In this document: positions 1-7,558 of the stretch, in pieces
How positions within the stretch are numbered: the first letter of the stretch is position 1
Layout of the letters: each line of letters starts with the position of its first letter
Assembly: GCF_000611645.1 (NCBI RefSeq)
Contig: NW_014011405.1
Span: forward strand, 1 to 10,016
DNA: 10,016 nucleotides
Origin: Monoraphidium neglectum
Taxonomy: Eukaryota > Chlorophyta > Chlorophyceae > Sphaeropleales > Selenastraceae
Direction: 5' to 3'
The notes under the pieces: model-generated
Told to the model about the DNA's origin: nothing
Database searches by the model: none
The model's input: only the letters and a program-made list of their open reading frames with translations
Translations under genes and position numbers: made by a program

Positions 1-24
1 CCCACGCACTCTATCCTGCCCCAG

Positions 25-302
25 CCGGCACCGTCTATATGGAGGCGCCCGTCAACGAGTGGCAGCAGCTGCACCGCCAGCTGCAGGCGTCAGACCTCGT
101 CGCGCTGCTGGAGGGCGACGACTTCCTGGCCACGCCGCCAGAGGGCCCCGAGGGCGTTACCGTGCTGTCGGACGCGGTCGCGCGGCGCCGGCGGCAGGCG
201 GCCGCGGCGGAGGCGGCGGCGGCGGGGGCGTTTGGGGGGGAGGACGAGGACGACAGCCTGGTGGAGGGTGGCGGCGGCGACGGCTGGCTGCCGGAGCCGT
301 GA
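25..302 (+). CDS. Terminal exon of an unrecognised gene (5' part outside window)
   Basis: This frame is open from the left edge to a TGA at 300-302. A pyrimidine-rich stretch ending in CCCCAG at 19-24 looks like a splice acceptor, so I start the exon at 25 with a split codon. An ATG at 39 exists but is probably internal. The exon gives about 91 residues. A hydrophilic, probably helical part (NEWQQLHRQLQASDLVALLE) is followed by a basic ARRRRQ patch, an alanine run, and an acidic, glycine-rich tail (GGEDEDDSLVEGGGGDGW). I do not recognise the family. The alternating basic, Ala-rich and acidic low-complexity tail looks like the disordered C-terminus of a nuclear or cytosolic protein, but that is only an impression. 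It converges on the minus-strand esterase gene. Support for it being real is the acceptor, the high third-position GC and the TGTAA poly(A) signal about 250 bases after the stop. Without the upstream exons the function cannot be read. Confidence 0.6.
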
Positions 303-548
303 GGGGGAAAAGGGGCAGCCGGCTGGCTGCCGCGATTGCGGCCACGCGCGTCCGGCCGGCCGGCAACCCGCGGCCGGCGGGCTTTCGCCGGCTGAATTGC
401 GCCTTCCAAAGGGAAGGGCCCGTGCGCCGCCGCCACGCCCAGCGTCGTGCGCCGTCCAGCCACCTCATTCGACCTTGCTGCGTGCGACTCATGCCGCCCT
501 TGGCGCGGCCTCGGCGCCGCACCCAGCAGGCGTGTATCTAAAGTTCCT
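303..548 (+). other. 3' UTR of the left plus-strand gene, with two GC-rich hairpins
   Basis: No coding signal is visible between the TGA at 300-302 and the TGTAA at 549-553, so this is read as the 3' UTR. It holds two perfect inverted repeats. One has 7-bp arms at 314-320 and 325-331 with a 4-base loop, only 11 bases after the stop. The other has 7-bp arms at 373-379 and 386-392 with a 6-base loop. Either could fold in the mRNA. In DNA this GC-rich such structures may also arise by chance. Confidence 0.5.
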
Positions 549-553
549 TGTAA
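549..553 (+). terminator. TGTAA poly(A) signal, plus-strand gene
   Basis: TGTAA is the dominant poly(A) signal of volvocalean and related green algae. This copy lies about 250 bases after the stop at 302, a usual distance. Cleavage would be expected some 10-20 bases further on, near 565-573. Its place at the tail of the gene, and the absence of another copy nearby on this strand, support the call. Confidence 0.55.
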
Positions 554-571
554 TAACGCGCAGCGCGCGTC

Positions 572-608
572 GCGACGCTAGCACTAGCAGAGCCTGTCTT
601 AGCGTCGC
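572..608. repeat. Perfect 9-bp inverted repeat between two convergent gene ends
   Basis: Arms gcgacgcta (572-580) and tagcgtcgc (600-608) are exactly complementary, with a 19-base spacer that holds a smaller gctag/ctagc dyad. The hairpin sits between the plus-strand TGTAA (549-553) and the minus-strand TGTAA (662-666). It is therefore near or just past the expected cleavage site of one transcript and downstream of the other. Role unknown; it may help separate the two transcription units. Confidence 0.55.
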
Positions 609-661
609 TGACCTGCCATGTCCCAGACAGCGCCGAGACCGCCTGGCGGGGGCAGGTTGCA

Positions 662-666
662 TTACA
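662..666 (-). terminator. TGTAA poly(A) signal, probable end of the esterase gene
   Basis: The plus strand reads TTACA, so the minus strand reads TGTAA, in the context AGTTGTAATG. It is the first TGTAA on the minus strand after the esterase stop at 1477, about 810 bases downstream. That makes a long but not unusual 3' UTR for a green alga. A non-canonical signal closer to the stop cannot be excluded. Confidence 0.4.
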
Positions 667-1476
667 ACTAACGACATCAAAACCTATTCGTATGGCTGCG
701 CAACGCAGCGGCTCATTCATACCAATAAACCATGCAAGGCCGTCATCAATATGCATGCTGGGGTTTTGTGTGAAGGCCTCGTGACCAACCACGAGCATCA
801 TGCGGGCATCCATTCTATAAGGCGTGCGCGGGGGTCGCAGCCGGCCGACGCTGAGTCAGCAGGAAGAGTGCGCGCTGGCAACACATCAATGCCCAGGCAA
901 GGGCTGCATTAGTTTGCTCCGGGCACAACCGAGAGTATGCGGAGAAGGGTGTGGTGGTGCAGCATGCTCATTGATTGATGCAAGCCGGAGGCAGGTCATG
1001 GGGGGTGCATCTAGCCTGCAACATGTGCTGGCAAAGGGTCAACACATCTAAGACTGCAACGAATAATGGTCAACGCCTTCCAATTGTTGTGGCCAACTCG
1101 ATGCTCACGCGGAATGCGGGCCGCCGCGCGTGCGGGGCGGCCGACATGCTTGATGCGGGGTGCTGTGGCATGGCCGATCGCACGCCATGCAGGCAGGGTT
1201 GGCGGCTGCATCGTCGGCGCCCCCACCGACCAATCGGCTGCGCTCCGATTTGAGCGACCCGTCAGTATCACCACCCATCAGCCGTGGCCGCGCAATGCAA
1301 TGCCGCCCGACCTCCTCGGTCGCGCCTGTTGAAGGACGGGCGACGCGTAAGCGATGCGCCTCCCCACCGCTGCTGTCCGCCCGTGCAGGCCGCCGCTGCT
1401 TCGGCTGCTTTTGCAGCAGCCGCAGCAGGGGCAAAGCCCGCCCTCGCGGCTCGTCTCCAGCCCCCGCAGCGTCGCG
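667..1476 (-). other. Long 3' UTR of the esterase gene, no gene seen
   Basis: This 810-base stretch has no frame that matches a family I know and no exon-like run with the third-position GC of its neighbours. A 91-codon minus-strand frame at 538-813 has mixed codon use and is not convincing. The simplest reading is 3' UTR up to the TGTAA at 662-666, possibly with an intron. Base composition is lower in GC at about 660-830 than in the flanking exons, as expected for UTR. No tRNA or other RNA gene was seen. Confidence 0.4.
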
Positions 1477-3453
1477 CTACCGCGCCAGCGCGCGCCGCAG
1501 CCGCAGGCGGCCGAGGAGCCGCCACAGGACGCTCTGGCGCTCGTGCAGAAGCTGCTCGTGCCTCTTCTGGGCCTCAGCAATGACCTTGTCCACCGACTTG
1601 GGGGCGCCGAGCTTGGTCTCGTCCCTCTCATAGACCTGCGCGCACCCGTTGCGCTCCCGCACGGGGCCCTTGGGGGGTGGCAGCGGCGTGACTCCGTTGG
1701 CCTGCAGGGTCTTGTGCAGCACCCAGAGCCACAGCTGCGGGATGCTGGGGTGGCAGAAGTGGCTGCGGGGGCGCAGCGGGGGCGGCGGCGGGGCGGGAGC
1801 CGGGGCGGGGCCGGGCGGGAGGGTGAGGCGGGTGCGAGAGGTGGGCGTGCAAGTCTGGTATGTCTGCCCAAGGCAGCGGCCAGGGTCGCGCAGGCTGCTC
1901 TTGCGCAGTTCCAGGGACCGCCCTGCCCCTGACGGCCCCAACCAAGCGCACGAATCAAGCGCCGTGCGATAAAACCGAGCCGAGTGGAAGGAGGGCCGCC
2001 GCAAGCGGACCCTGACGTCGCATCCTTGGGGCCCAACGCGACAGGGGGGGGGCCACCGCCCTCTGCAGCCGCGACCCTGCGCAGTGACTGCCCTTGCGCG
2101 CCCTGCGGCACCCGCCACGCGCGCCCGCCGCGCGCGCCAACCTGCACTCCGTCCCCGCGTAGTTCTTGCGGTGCATGTCCCACGCCGCCACCGTCGTGTT
2201 GAAGATCGGCACCAGCGGCATGCCGTACTTCCCCTCCAAGATCCGCCGCGCGTCCAGGTTGCGCCACGTGCCCGCCGCGACGCGCTCCGCGACCTTGTCG
2301 CCCGCGCGCGCCGCGAGCGACCCGTCCTGCAGGTACGTCACGTTCTTGATCGGCCCGCACGTGTGGTTGCCGCGCCGCCGCTTCTTGTCATACAGCCAGG
2401 ACGACTGGTAGTCGCCGTCGTGCGCGTCCGCAAAGTGCTGCTTGGGGGTCTCCATGAAGAAGAACCAGGGGTACTCCTCGCGCCTTGCGGCCCAGAACTC
2501 CCCGAGCTCGTGCAGGTGCTGTATGTAGGCCGGCCGCTGCACCTCCCCATGCCACAGCCCAAAGTTGAGGACGACGACGTCTTCCTTGTGCACGAGGCGG
2601 CCGCCGGTGATCAGCGGCAGCACGCCCGCCGCGGCGCGCGAGGTGTTGACGAACAGGTCGCCCTGGATGGCGTGGATCTGGGGCGGGCCCGGAGGGGCGA
2701 GATGAAAGTGGGTCAGGCGGTGAGGGCCGCAGGGCACCAGCCGAGGGGGTGCCGAACCCACAAGGCACACGAGACCGCAGCTTTGGCCCCCCAGACGGAC
2801 GAGGGGAGGGGCCAGCGGGGCTGCGACCGCTGGGATGTGGCGGTGGGTGTTACGGCAGCGCAGGCCCACCCTGGCTCGCGGGCAGCCCTGCCGCCGCGTG
2901 CACTCTGGGGCGCTGACCTGGCACATGCGCGTATAGCCGGGCATGTGGATGCACGTCGGCTCCCCAAATCCAGGGAGGCTGTGCAGGTGGTGCATGGCTG
3001 TGAAGTTGTTGGTCAGGTGGTACTGCCTCAGGTCCCAAAACTCAATCATGAAACATTTGAAGGCCTGAGGGGAGCCATCAGGAGTGTGGTGTTGGGGCGA
3101 GTCGCAAGGATGGGATTGCGGGCTGCGCCTCGCGGTTTGTGCGCTGGCGCACTGGAGTGCTGCCAAATCGCGGTCCAAACTCCCGCTGCCACAACCATGC
3201 TGGCCTGCCAGACATGGTGAAAAGTCCCGTTGCCTAGCCCCACCGCTGCCGTGTGATCAGGCCATGTGCATCCTATCTGCAGGCCTCATCACCATCACCC
3301 CTGCCACAGCAGCGAAGGCCTGTCAGCTCGTGAGGCGCTCTCCCAGCAGCAAGTGGTGCGAAAGCATATGCGTTCCAGCTTGCACACGCACACACACAAG
3401 CACACAACGCACGCACACACACACACACGTGCGCGCGCGTTCTCACGCACGCA

Positions 3454-3501
<48 letters not shown>

Positions 3502-4635
3502 CGCACACAAGCACACACACACACGCTCCATGAGCACGCGCACTGTTACATTGCGTGTGACCGCGTGCAGCCGCCCCCACCTTGATGAGGTCCTTCGACA
3601 TCGAGTCCCCTATAATCCACAGGGTGCGCCCCTGCAGCTGCTTGAACAGATCGCACGGCGTCATCGTCAGCGCGCCGCGGATGTCGCTGTGGGGAGGCCA
3701 GCAGGGAGGGTGGGTATAATGGTCAGCGGCCGGTTCCTGCTCGTCAGGGTACCGCTGCTGCGACTGGCGCTGCTGCCATGGCCGCCGCTGCAATTGCCGC
3801 CATCGCCGGCGTTGCCGCCACGGCCGACGTCGCGGCTGAAGGTGCCGCTGCCTGCAGCTGCTGCCCTTGCTGCTGACACTGCCCCGGCTGCTGTCCTTGC
3901 CGCTCCCGTTGACTGCAGCGACCGCAGTTGCCAGGATGCATGTTGGATCATAAAATTCTGGCAGGCATCGAGCTCGAGCGTGCATAAATCCCTCATTCTC
4001 AGACCCCGTGACCTGCACAGACAAGCTGCCACCCACCTATGGCTGGCCGCCGTTGACAGGGCCAGGTCAATCGTCTTCTGCTCGCACAATTGCAGGTCCC
4101 AGTACGGCTGCTTGGTCTTGCGGCGTCCGCACCAGGTAGGCCATAGGCTGCGGCGGTGGCGGGCGGCGGCAGCGAGAGGCGGCGCGCGGGGCACAGGCGA
4201 GTGACGCCGCGGGTGACAGTGCAGGCGAGGGGCACATAGCATGATTGTGCACGATCAAAGGAACACTTCAAGTGCAAGCAAAACCAGCACCATGCGTGCG
4301 ATGGCGTCCAGCAACCTCATGATGCCGAGTGACACGGGAGCGCCGCCGGGTGTGCGCATGGGTCGTGCTGCTTCACTGCACCGGCGTGCTCGGTGCTAGA
4401 CGCACCTGCCGCGCTGGCAATTGACACAAAAACGCCCGTTCGGCTCGCTGCTGCTGTCAAAATTGTGGAATACGCCATCATAGAGCCACGGTCGCTTCTC
4501 CTTCGAGGCGATCTGCTCGAGCGTGTGACGTTCATACTCGAACGGACAATCAGGCTCCGTTTGTGAGACTTCACCCGACACCAGCGCGAGCGTCGCCAGT
4601 AGCAGCAAGAGGGCTGCCGCGCCAGGAGGTCGCAT
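1477..4635 (-). CDS. Secreted PC-esterase / trichome-birefringence-like protein, six exons, 471 aa
   Basis: Exons on the minus strand: 4635-4406, 4147-4037, 3686-3581, 3064-2918, 2677-2142, 1762-1477 (stop TAG). All five introns (258, 350, 516, 240, 379 bases) are GT-AG and all phases agree. The start at 4635 gives a clean signal peptide ([21 protein letters not shown]); in-frame ATGs at 4740 and 4761 would bury it. Family marks in order are CDLF (about 125-128), the GDSM block with nucleophile Ser142 (WIIGDSMSK), NFGLWH (236-241), FMETPKQHF (272-280), and the C-terminal [14 protein letters not shown] block with His378. These match plant TBL/DUF231 PC-esterases, which O-acetylate or deacetylate cell-wall polysaccharides in the secretory pathway. 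Five N-glycosylation sequons (NFT, NTS, NHT, NVT, NTT) fit a lumenal or secreted protein. Odd points: the usual DxxH reads ExxH (Glu375), and the last 40 or so residues form a basic, helix-like tail. Plant TBLs are mostly type II membrane proteins, whereas this one seems to have a cleavable signal. The exact substrate cannot be told. Confidence 0.88.
3383..3524. repeat. (CA)n microsatellite with Z-DNA-like GC part, esterase intron 3
   Basis: This is an interrupted CA/GC dinucleotide repeat whose pure core is (AC)20 at 3455-3494. Positions 3407-3440 alternate purine and pyrimidine without a break (CG and CA steps), a Z-DNA-prone pattern. It lies within intron 3 (3065-3580) of the esterase gene. 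On the sense strand it reads (GT)n and begins about 55 bases after the 5' splice site. Confidence 0.95.
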
Positions 4636-4684
4636 TGCAGCGCTCCCTCTGAATGGATACAAGCAGTCTCGGTCCTTAATACAT

Positions 4685-4690
4685 GTTATA
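4685..4690 (-). promoter_or_regulatory. TATA-like element upstream of the esterase gene
   Basis: The minus strand reads TATAAC here, 50 bases before the chosen ATG at 4635. A start of transcription about 25-30 bases downstream would leave a 5' UTR of some 20-30 bases, which favours ATG 4635 over the ATGs at 4740 and 4761 that lie upstream of the element. This rests on sequence likeness only. Confidence 0.35.
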
Positions 4691-5045
4691 GAAGCATACA
4701 GGGAACGTTTCGTAATCGCGATGTATCGAGGACTGGACATTGGCTGCAGTTTGCCACCCATTCATGGCTCCCGATACCGGCAGAGTGACTCCGCAGCAGC
4801 GCGCGCCGGACACCCGTCCAGTGGGGCACAGCCCCGTTGCCAGTGATACGGCTTACTCCGCACCTCAAAAGTCCAGTATCAAGCATACTCACAGCTTGGG
4901 CAGTCCAGAAGGACACTCAGGCTGCAGCTGCCCGCAACCCAGCCCAAACACCGTAGATATGCTCAACATTTGCCTGGCACCCTACAAAACGGCACGCGGT
5001 TGCGACAAGGCAGGCGAGCGCCCCCGCCGCCCCGCGGGCCGGCCG
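4691..5045. other. Intergenic: CstF-64 3' UTR and esterase promoter
   Basis: This 355-base gap lies between the stop of the CstF-64 gene and the TATA-like element of the esterase gene, both on the minus strand. It must hold the 3' UTR and poly(A) site of the first and the upstream region of the second. No open frame with family likeness is present, and no TGTAA is found on the minus strand. Confidence 0.5.
4982..4986 (-). terminator. Candidate variant poly(A) signal TGTAG, CstF-64 gene
   Basis: The minus strand reads TTTTGTAGGG about 60 bases after the CstF-64 stop. It differs by one base from TGTAA. Another variant, AGTAA, lies at 4853-4857. With no exact TGTAA before the next promoter, one of these or another variant may be used. 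Confidence 0.2.
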
Positions 5046-6832
5046 TCACAACCCCGGCACGCTGACGACGCCGAGCCGTATCTGCTCCTTCACATACAGC
5101 ACCTGCGCCTTGTGCTCGGGCTGCAGCTGGTTGATCTGCTCGTCCGTCATCGACGCGACCTGCCGCAGCAGCGCCGCCGTCTGCGGGTCCGCCGTTGCCG
5201 CCGCGGGTGCAGCCGGTGCGGGCGGCGGCGGCGGCTGCTGCAACTGCTGCTGCTGCGGCGGCGCGAGCGTCACCACCTGCTGCGGGGGCAGCCCGTGGTC
5301 AATCACCATGTGCGGCTGCAGCTGCACGACTGGCACTGGCTGGCCGCCCTGCAGCTGCACCACCTGCATCGGCTGCCCCCCGGGCCCCATCATGCCGCCT
5401 CCCGGGTGCTGCAGACCGATGGGGCCGCCCGCCGCCGATACCGGCATGGCTGCGCCGGGCATCTGCATGGGGCCGCCGTCTGGGAACGGGGCCTGTGGAA
5501 CGCCGATGGGCACAGGGGCTGGGCCGGGGCCAGGGCCGGGCGCGAACTGCTGCGGCTGGCCGCCGTAAGGCTGCGGCTCCTGGGGCGGCGGCACGCTGGG
5601 CGCCTTGACCATGCCTAATGGAGGATGGGTGCGCGCAGGGCCGCAGTTGCAGAGGTTGCGGAGGCGTTTATTTGATGCGGACACACGTGCACCTGTGGAT
5701 GGCTCTGCTCCCAGCGTTTTGCGGGACTCGCGCGGCGCGATGCGTGCTTTGGCACTGCCCGCATGCTTCGTGCTTGGCGAGCTGCCACACCATACGGCAG
5801 CTGCTGTGCACCTGCCGGCAGGCGGCCCAACACGTCGCCAGCAGCACCAGAGGTGCTGCAAAGCTTTGTAACTTGGCCTCTTTTGGCTGCCCAAACGCTG
5901 CTGTGTGCCGAGCTGGCAGCCTTGCTGCCCTGCAGCAAGGACTTACACGGCTCCAGACAAGCCATAGCCAATATCAAACAGCACTTGCCACCCTGCCCAA
6001 AGCGCCGCCTCAGCTTGTTCAAGTTTACGAGCAGCCCGCAATTGCGTGCTAAAGCTGCTGGCTTGCGGCAAAAGCTACGCGTGCCGCCCGCCTCGCCCAC
6101 TCGGGCCGGCCTGCTGCGCCGCGGGCGCCCCCGAGGCACTGTTGGCAACCCACCCAGCAGTATCTGTCCCTGGAAGAGCGCCTTGGTGAGCCCGGGCCGC
6201 TCCGCAAAGTACTGGATGGCGCCCGCACGGTCCTGTGCAAAAGGAAGGGAGGGGCAGAGCCAGGAGGCAGTGCGGACGGGGTCTGGCAGCTGCAGAGGCT
6301 CCGGCTGCCGCCCACAAAGGTGTCCAGCAGGTGGTAACCTTGACTGCTGCAGTTCCATGACACTGATCGTAAAAGGGAAGCCCCATGCAGGGCGTGGCAA
6401 GACGCATCCCGGTCGCCGCCGGCCCAACCCCTGCTTTTGCGTTCAGACACGGACACACGCGCATGAACTCACAACAACAAGCACCCACACACCAGGTCAC
6501 TCACGCACCCGCACGCGCGCGCACCCACCTGCGCTATGAGCGCCTTCATTTCCCGCATGATCTCGTAAAGCTGGGGCCGGCTCATGGAGGCAAAGGCCGC
6601 GTTGAGCTGCTCCTGGACCTCGGGGTCGCTGGACGCACTGCCGTTCAGCAGGGCCCGCACCTGCTGCGACGACATGGCCGCCGCCGGCATGCCGATGGGC
6701 TGCGGCGGGGCGCAAGGGACGGCGGGGAGGCCGGCGGGTGCGGTGGCGACCTGAGGGGCTGGCATGTCATGGCGAGGAAGCTGCAGGTTCCAGCCGTTGC
6801 ACCCAACTGCACCGGCTCGCACGCAGGCCTTC

Positions 6833-6884
<52 letters not shown>

Positions 6885-7558
6885 TAAATTCACACGCATA
6901 AAGCCCTGCAGGAGCATGCAGAGCGGTCTTGCTGGCTGCTCGCAATGCAGAGCCCTATCGACGTCGCCCCGACGCACCACACTCGGTGGGCCCTGAGGGG
7001 CCACTGGCGGCCGCCCGTCGCCGCCGCCGCCAGGCCCGCCGCCGCCGCCTGGTCTCCGTGTTTGGAAGTCTTCTGCAAAGTCTATCCGCATGGTGCGGCC
7101 GCCGAGCTCGTAACCATTCAGGTTGCGGTGCGCGCTCTCCGCAGTCGCCACGTCAAAGAATTCACAAAAGCCAAACCCCTTTGGCCGGCCGGTCTCGCGA
7201 TCCGCGACAAGCCTGTGATAACATGCAACATCACCATCAGGGGTCAATGATAGAGCGACCACATGCGTCGGCAGCAAGAGGCGTACTGCAGCGGCAGCGG
7301 CAGTCGTGGGCAATGAACGAAGCGCATCCGCCAGTGCGCCGGTCATGTCTGGGTGCCGCACACCTGAAATTTTTGATTGGTCCTGCCGTGGTCAGGATCT
7401 CCTGCAGCTGCTGCTCCGTTGCATCAAACGGCAGGTTGCCCACTGCACCGAGAGGGCGGGCGAGTAGTGTTAAGCAGTGATCTGGTGGTGCCGGCCCAGC
7501 AACCGGGCTTCGCAGCTGCTCGCTCACCAAATACAGTTGATGATGGCGGCCGGCTCAT
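5046..7558 (-). CDS. CSTF2: Cleavage stimulation factor subunit CstF-64 (CSTF2 homologue), six exons, 404 aa
   Basis: Exons on the minus strand: 7558-7528, 7442-7364, 7212-6978, 6750-6529, 6232-6154, 5614-5046 (stop TGA). Introns of 85, 151, 227, 296 and 539 bases are all GT-AG with matching phases. The N-terminal RRM spans about residues 8-85, with RNP2 VFVGNL (9-14, split by intron 1) and RNP1 KGFGFCEF (48-55); the Cys in RNP1 is typical of CstF-64. A Gly/Pro-rich linker follows. The hinge (about 155-216, [18 protein letters not shown] then [19 protein letters not shown]) is known in the family to bind CstF-77 or symplekin. A Pro/Gln/Gly/Met-rich stretch with [12 protein letters not shown] comes next. 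The C-terminal helical domain ([25 protein letters not shown]) is known to contact Pcf11. The protein is nuclear and binds GU/U-rich RNA downstream of cleavage sites in pre-mRNA 3'-end formation. At 404 aa it is shorter than the human (577) or Arabidopsis (about 460) forms and lacks MEARA-type repeats. The exon 3/4 junction is the least certain, since neither flank is conserved. Confidence 0.9.
5920..5947 (-). promoter_or_regulatory. Intronic TGTAA followed by a 9-bp hairpin, CstF-64 intron 5
   Basis: On the sense (minus) strand TGTAAGT at 5947-5941 is followed at once by a perfect hairpin: 9-bp arms 5940-5932 and 5928-5920 with a 3-base loop. TGTAA is the algal poly(A) signal, and the same bases (GTAAGT) also form a good 5' splice site. 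The element may be an intronic poly(A) site or mark an alternative exon. It may also be chance. Confidence 0.3.
6834..6881. repeat. Pure (AC)24 microsatellite, CstF-64 intron 3
   Basis: This is an uninterrupted 48-base dinucleotide repeat inside intron 3 (6751-6977) of the CstF-64 gene. The sense RNA reads (GU)24. The intron-retained reading frame ends at a TAG (6884-6882) directly before the tract. Confidence 0.97.

Noticed and set aside
538..813. 91-codon minus-strand frame with an ATG and a TATA-like CTTATAG upstream
   Set aside because: Codon use lacks the GC-rich third positions of the real exons and the product resembles nothing I know. It sits in the likely 3' UTR end of the esterase gene. 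A small gene is not fully excluded.
1278..2360. 360-codon minus-strand open frame
   Set aside because: It crosses the esterase last exon, intron 5 and part of exon 5 in the wrong frame. It is rich in Arg/Ala/Gly/Pro, as GC-rich shadow frames are. The spliced model in the other frames matches TBL motifs on both sides of the intron.
2084..3220. 378-codon plus-strand open frame
   Set aside because: Antisense to esterase exons 4 and 5, Arg/Ala/Val-rich, with no family likeness. It exists because the sense codons end in G or C.
3383..3524. Tandem repeats considered as a CRISPR or telomere-like array
   Set aside because: The unit is a plain CA dinucleotide without spacers, inside an intron of a eukaryotic gene.
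3266..4204. 312-codon plus-strand frame with a THTHTH repeat
   Set aside because: The His-Thr run is a translated (CA)n microsatellite in an esterase intron, and the rest is antisense to esterase exons and introns.
4740..5618. 292-codon plus-strand frame
   Set aside because: Antisense to the last CstF-64 exon and composed of Arg/Leu/His runs. The minus-strand frame has the CstF-64 C-terminal domain.
5615..6427. 270-codon minus-strand frame across CstF-64 intron 5, exon 5 and part of intron 4
   Set aside because: It includes the true exon 5 peptide, but the flanking translation has no CstF-64 likeness, and clear splice sites in matching phase join exon 5 to its neighbours.
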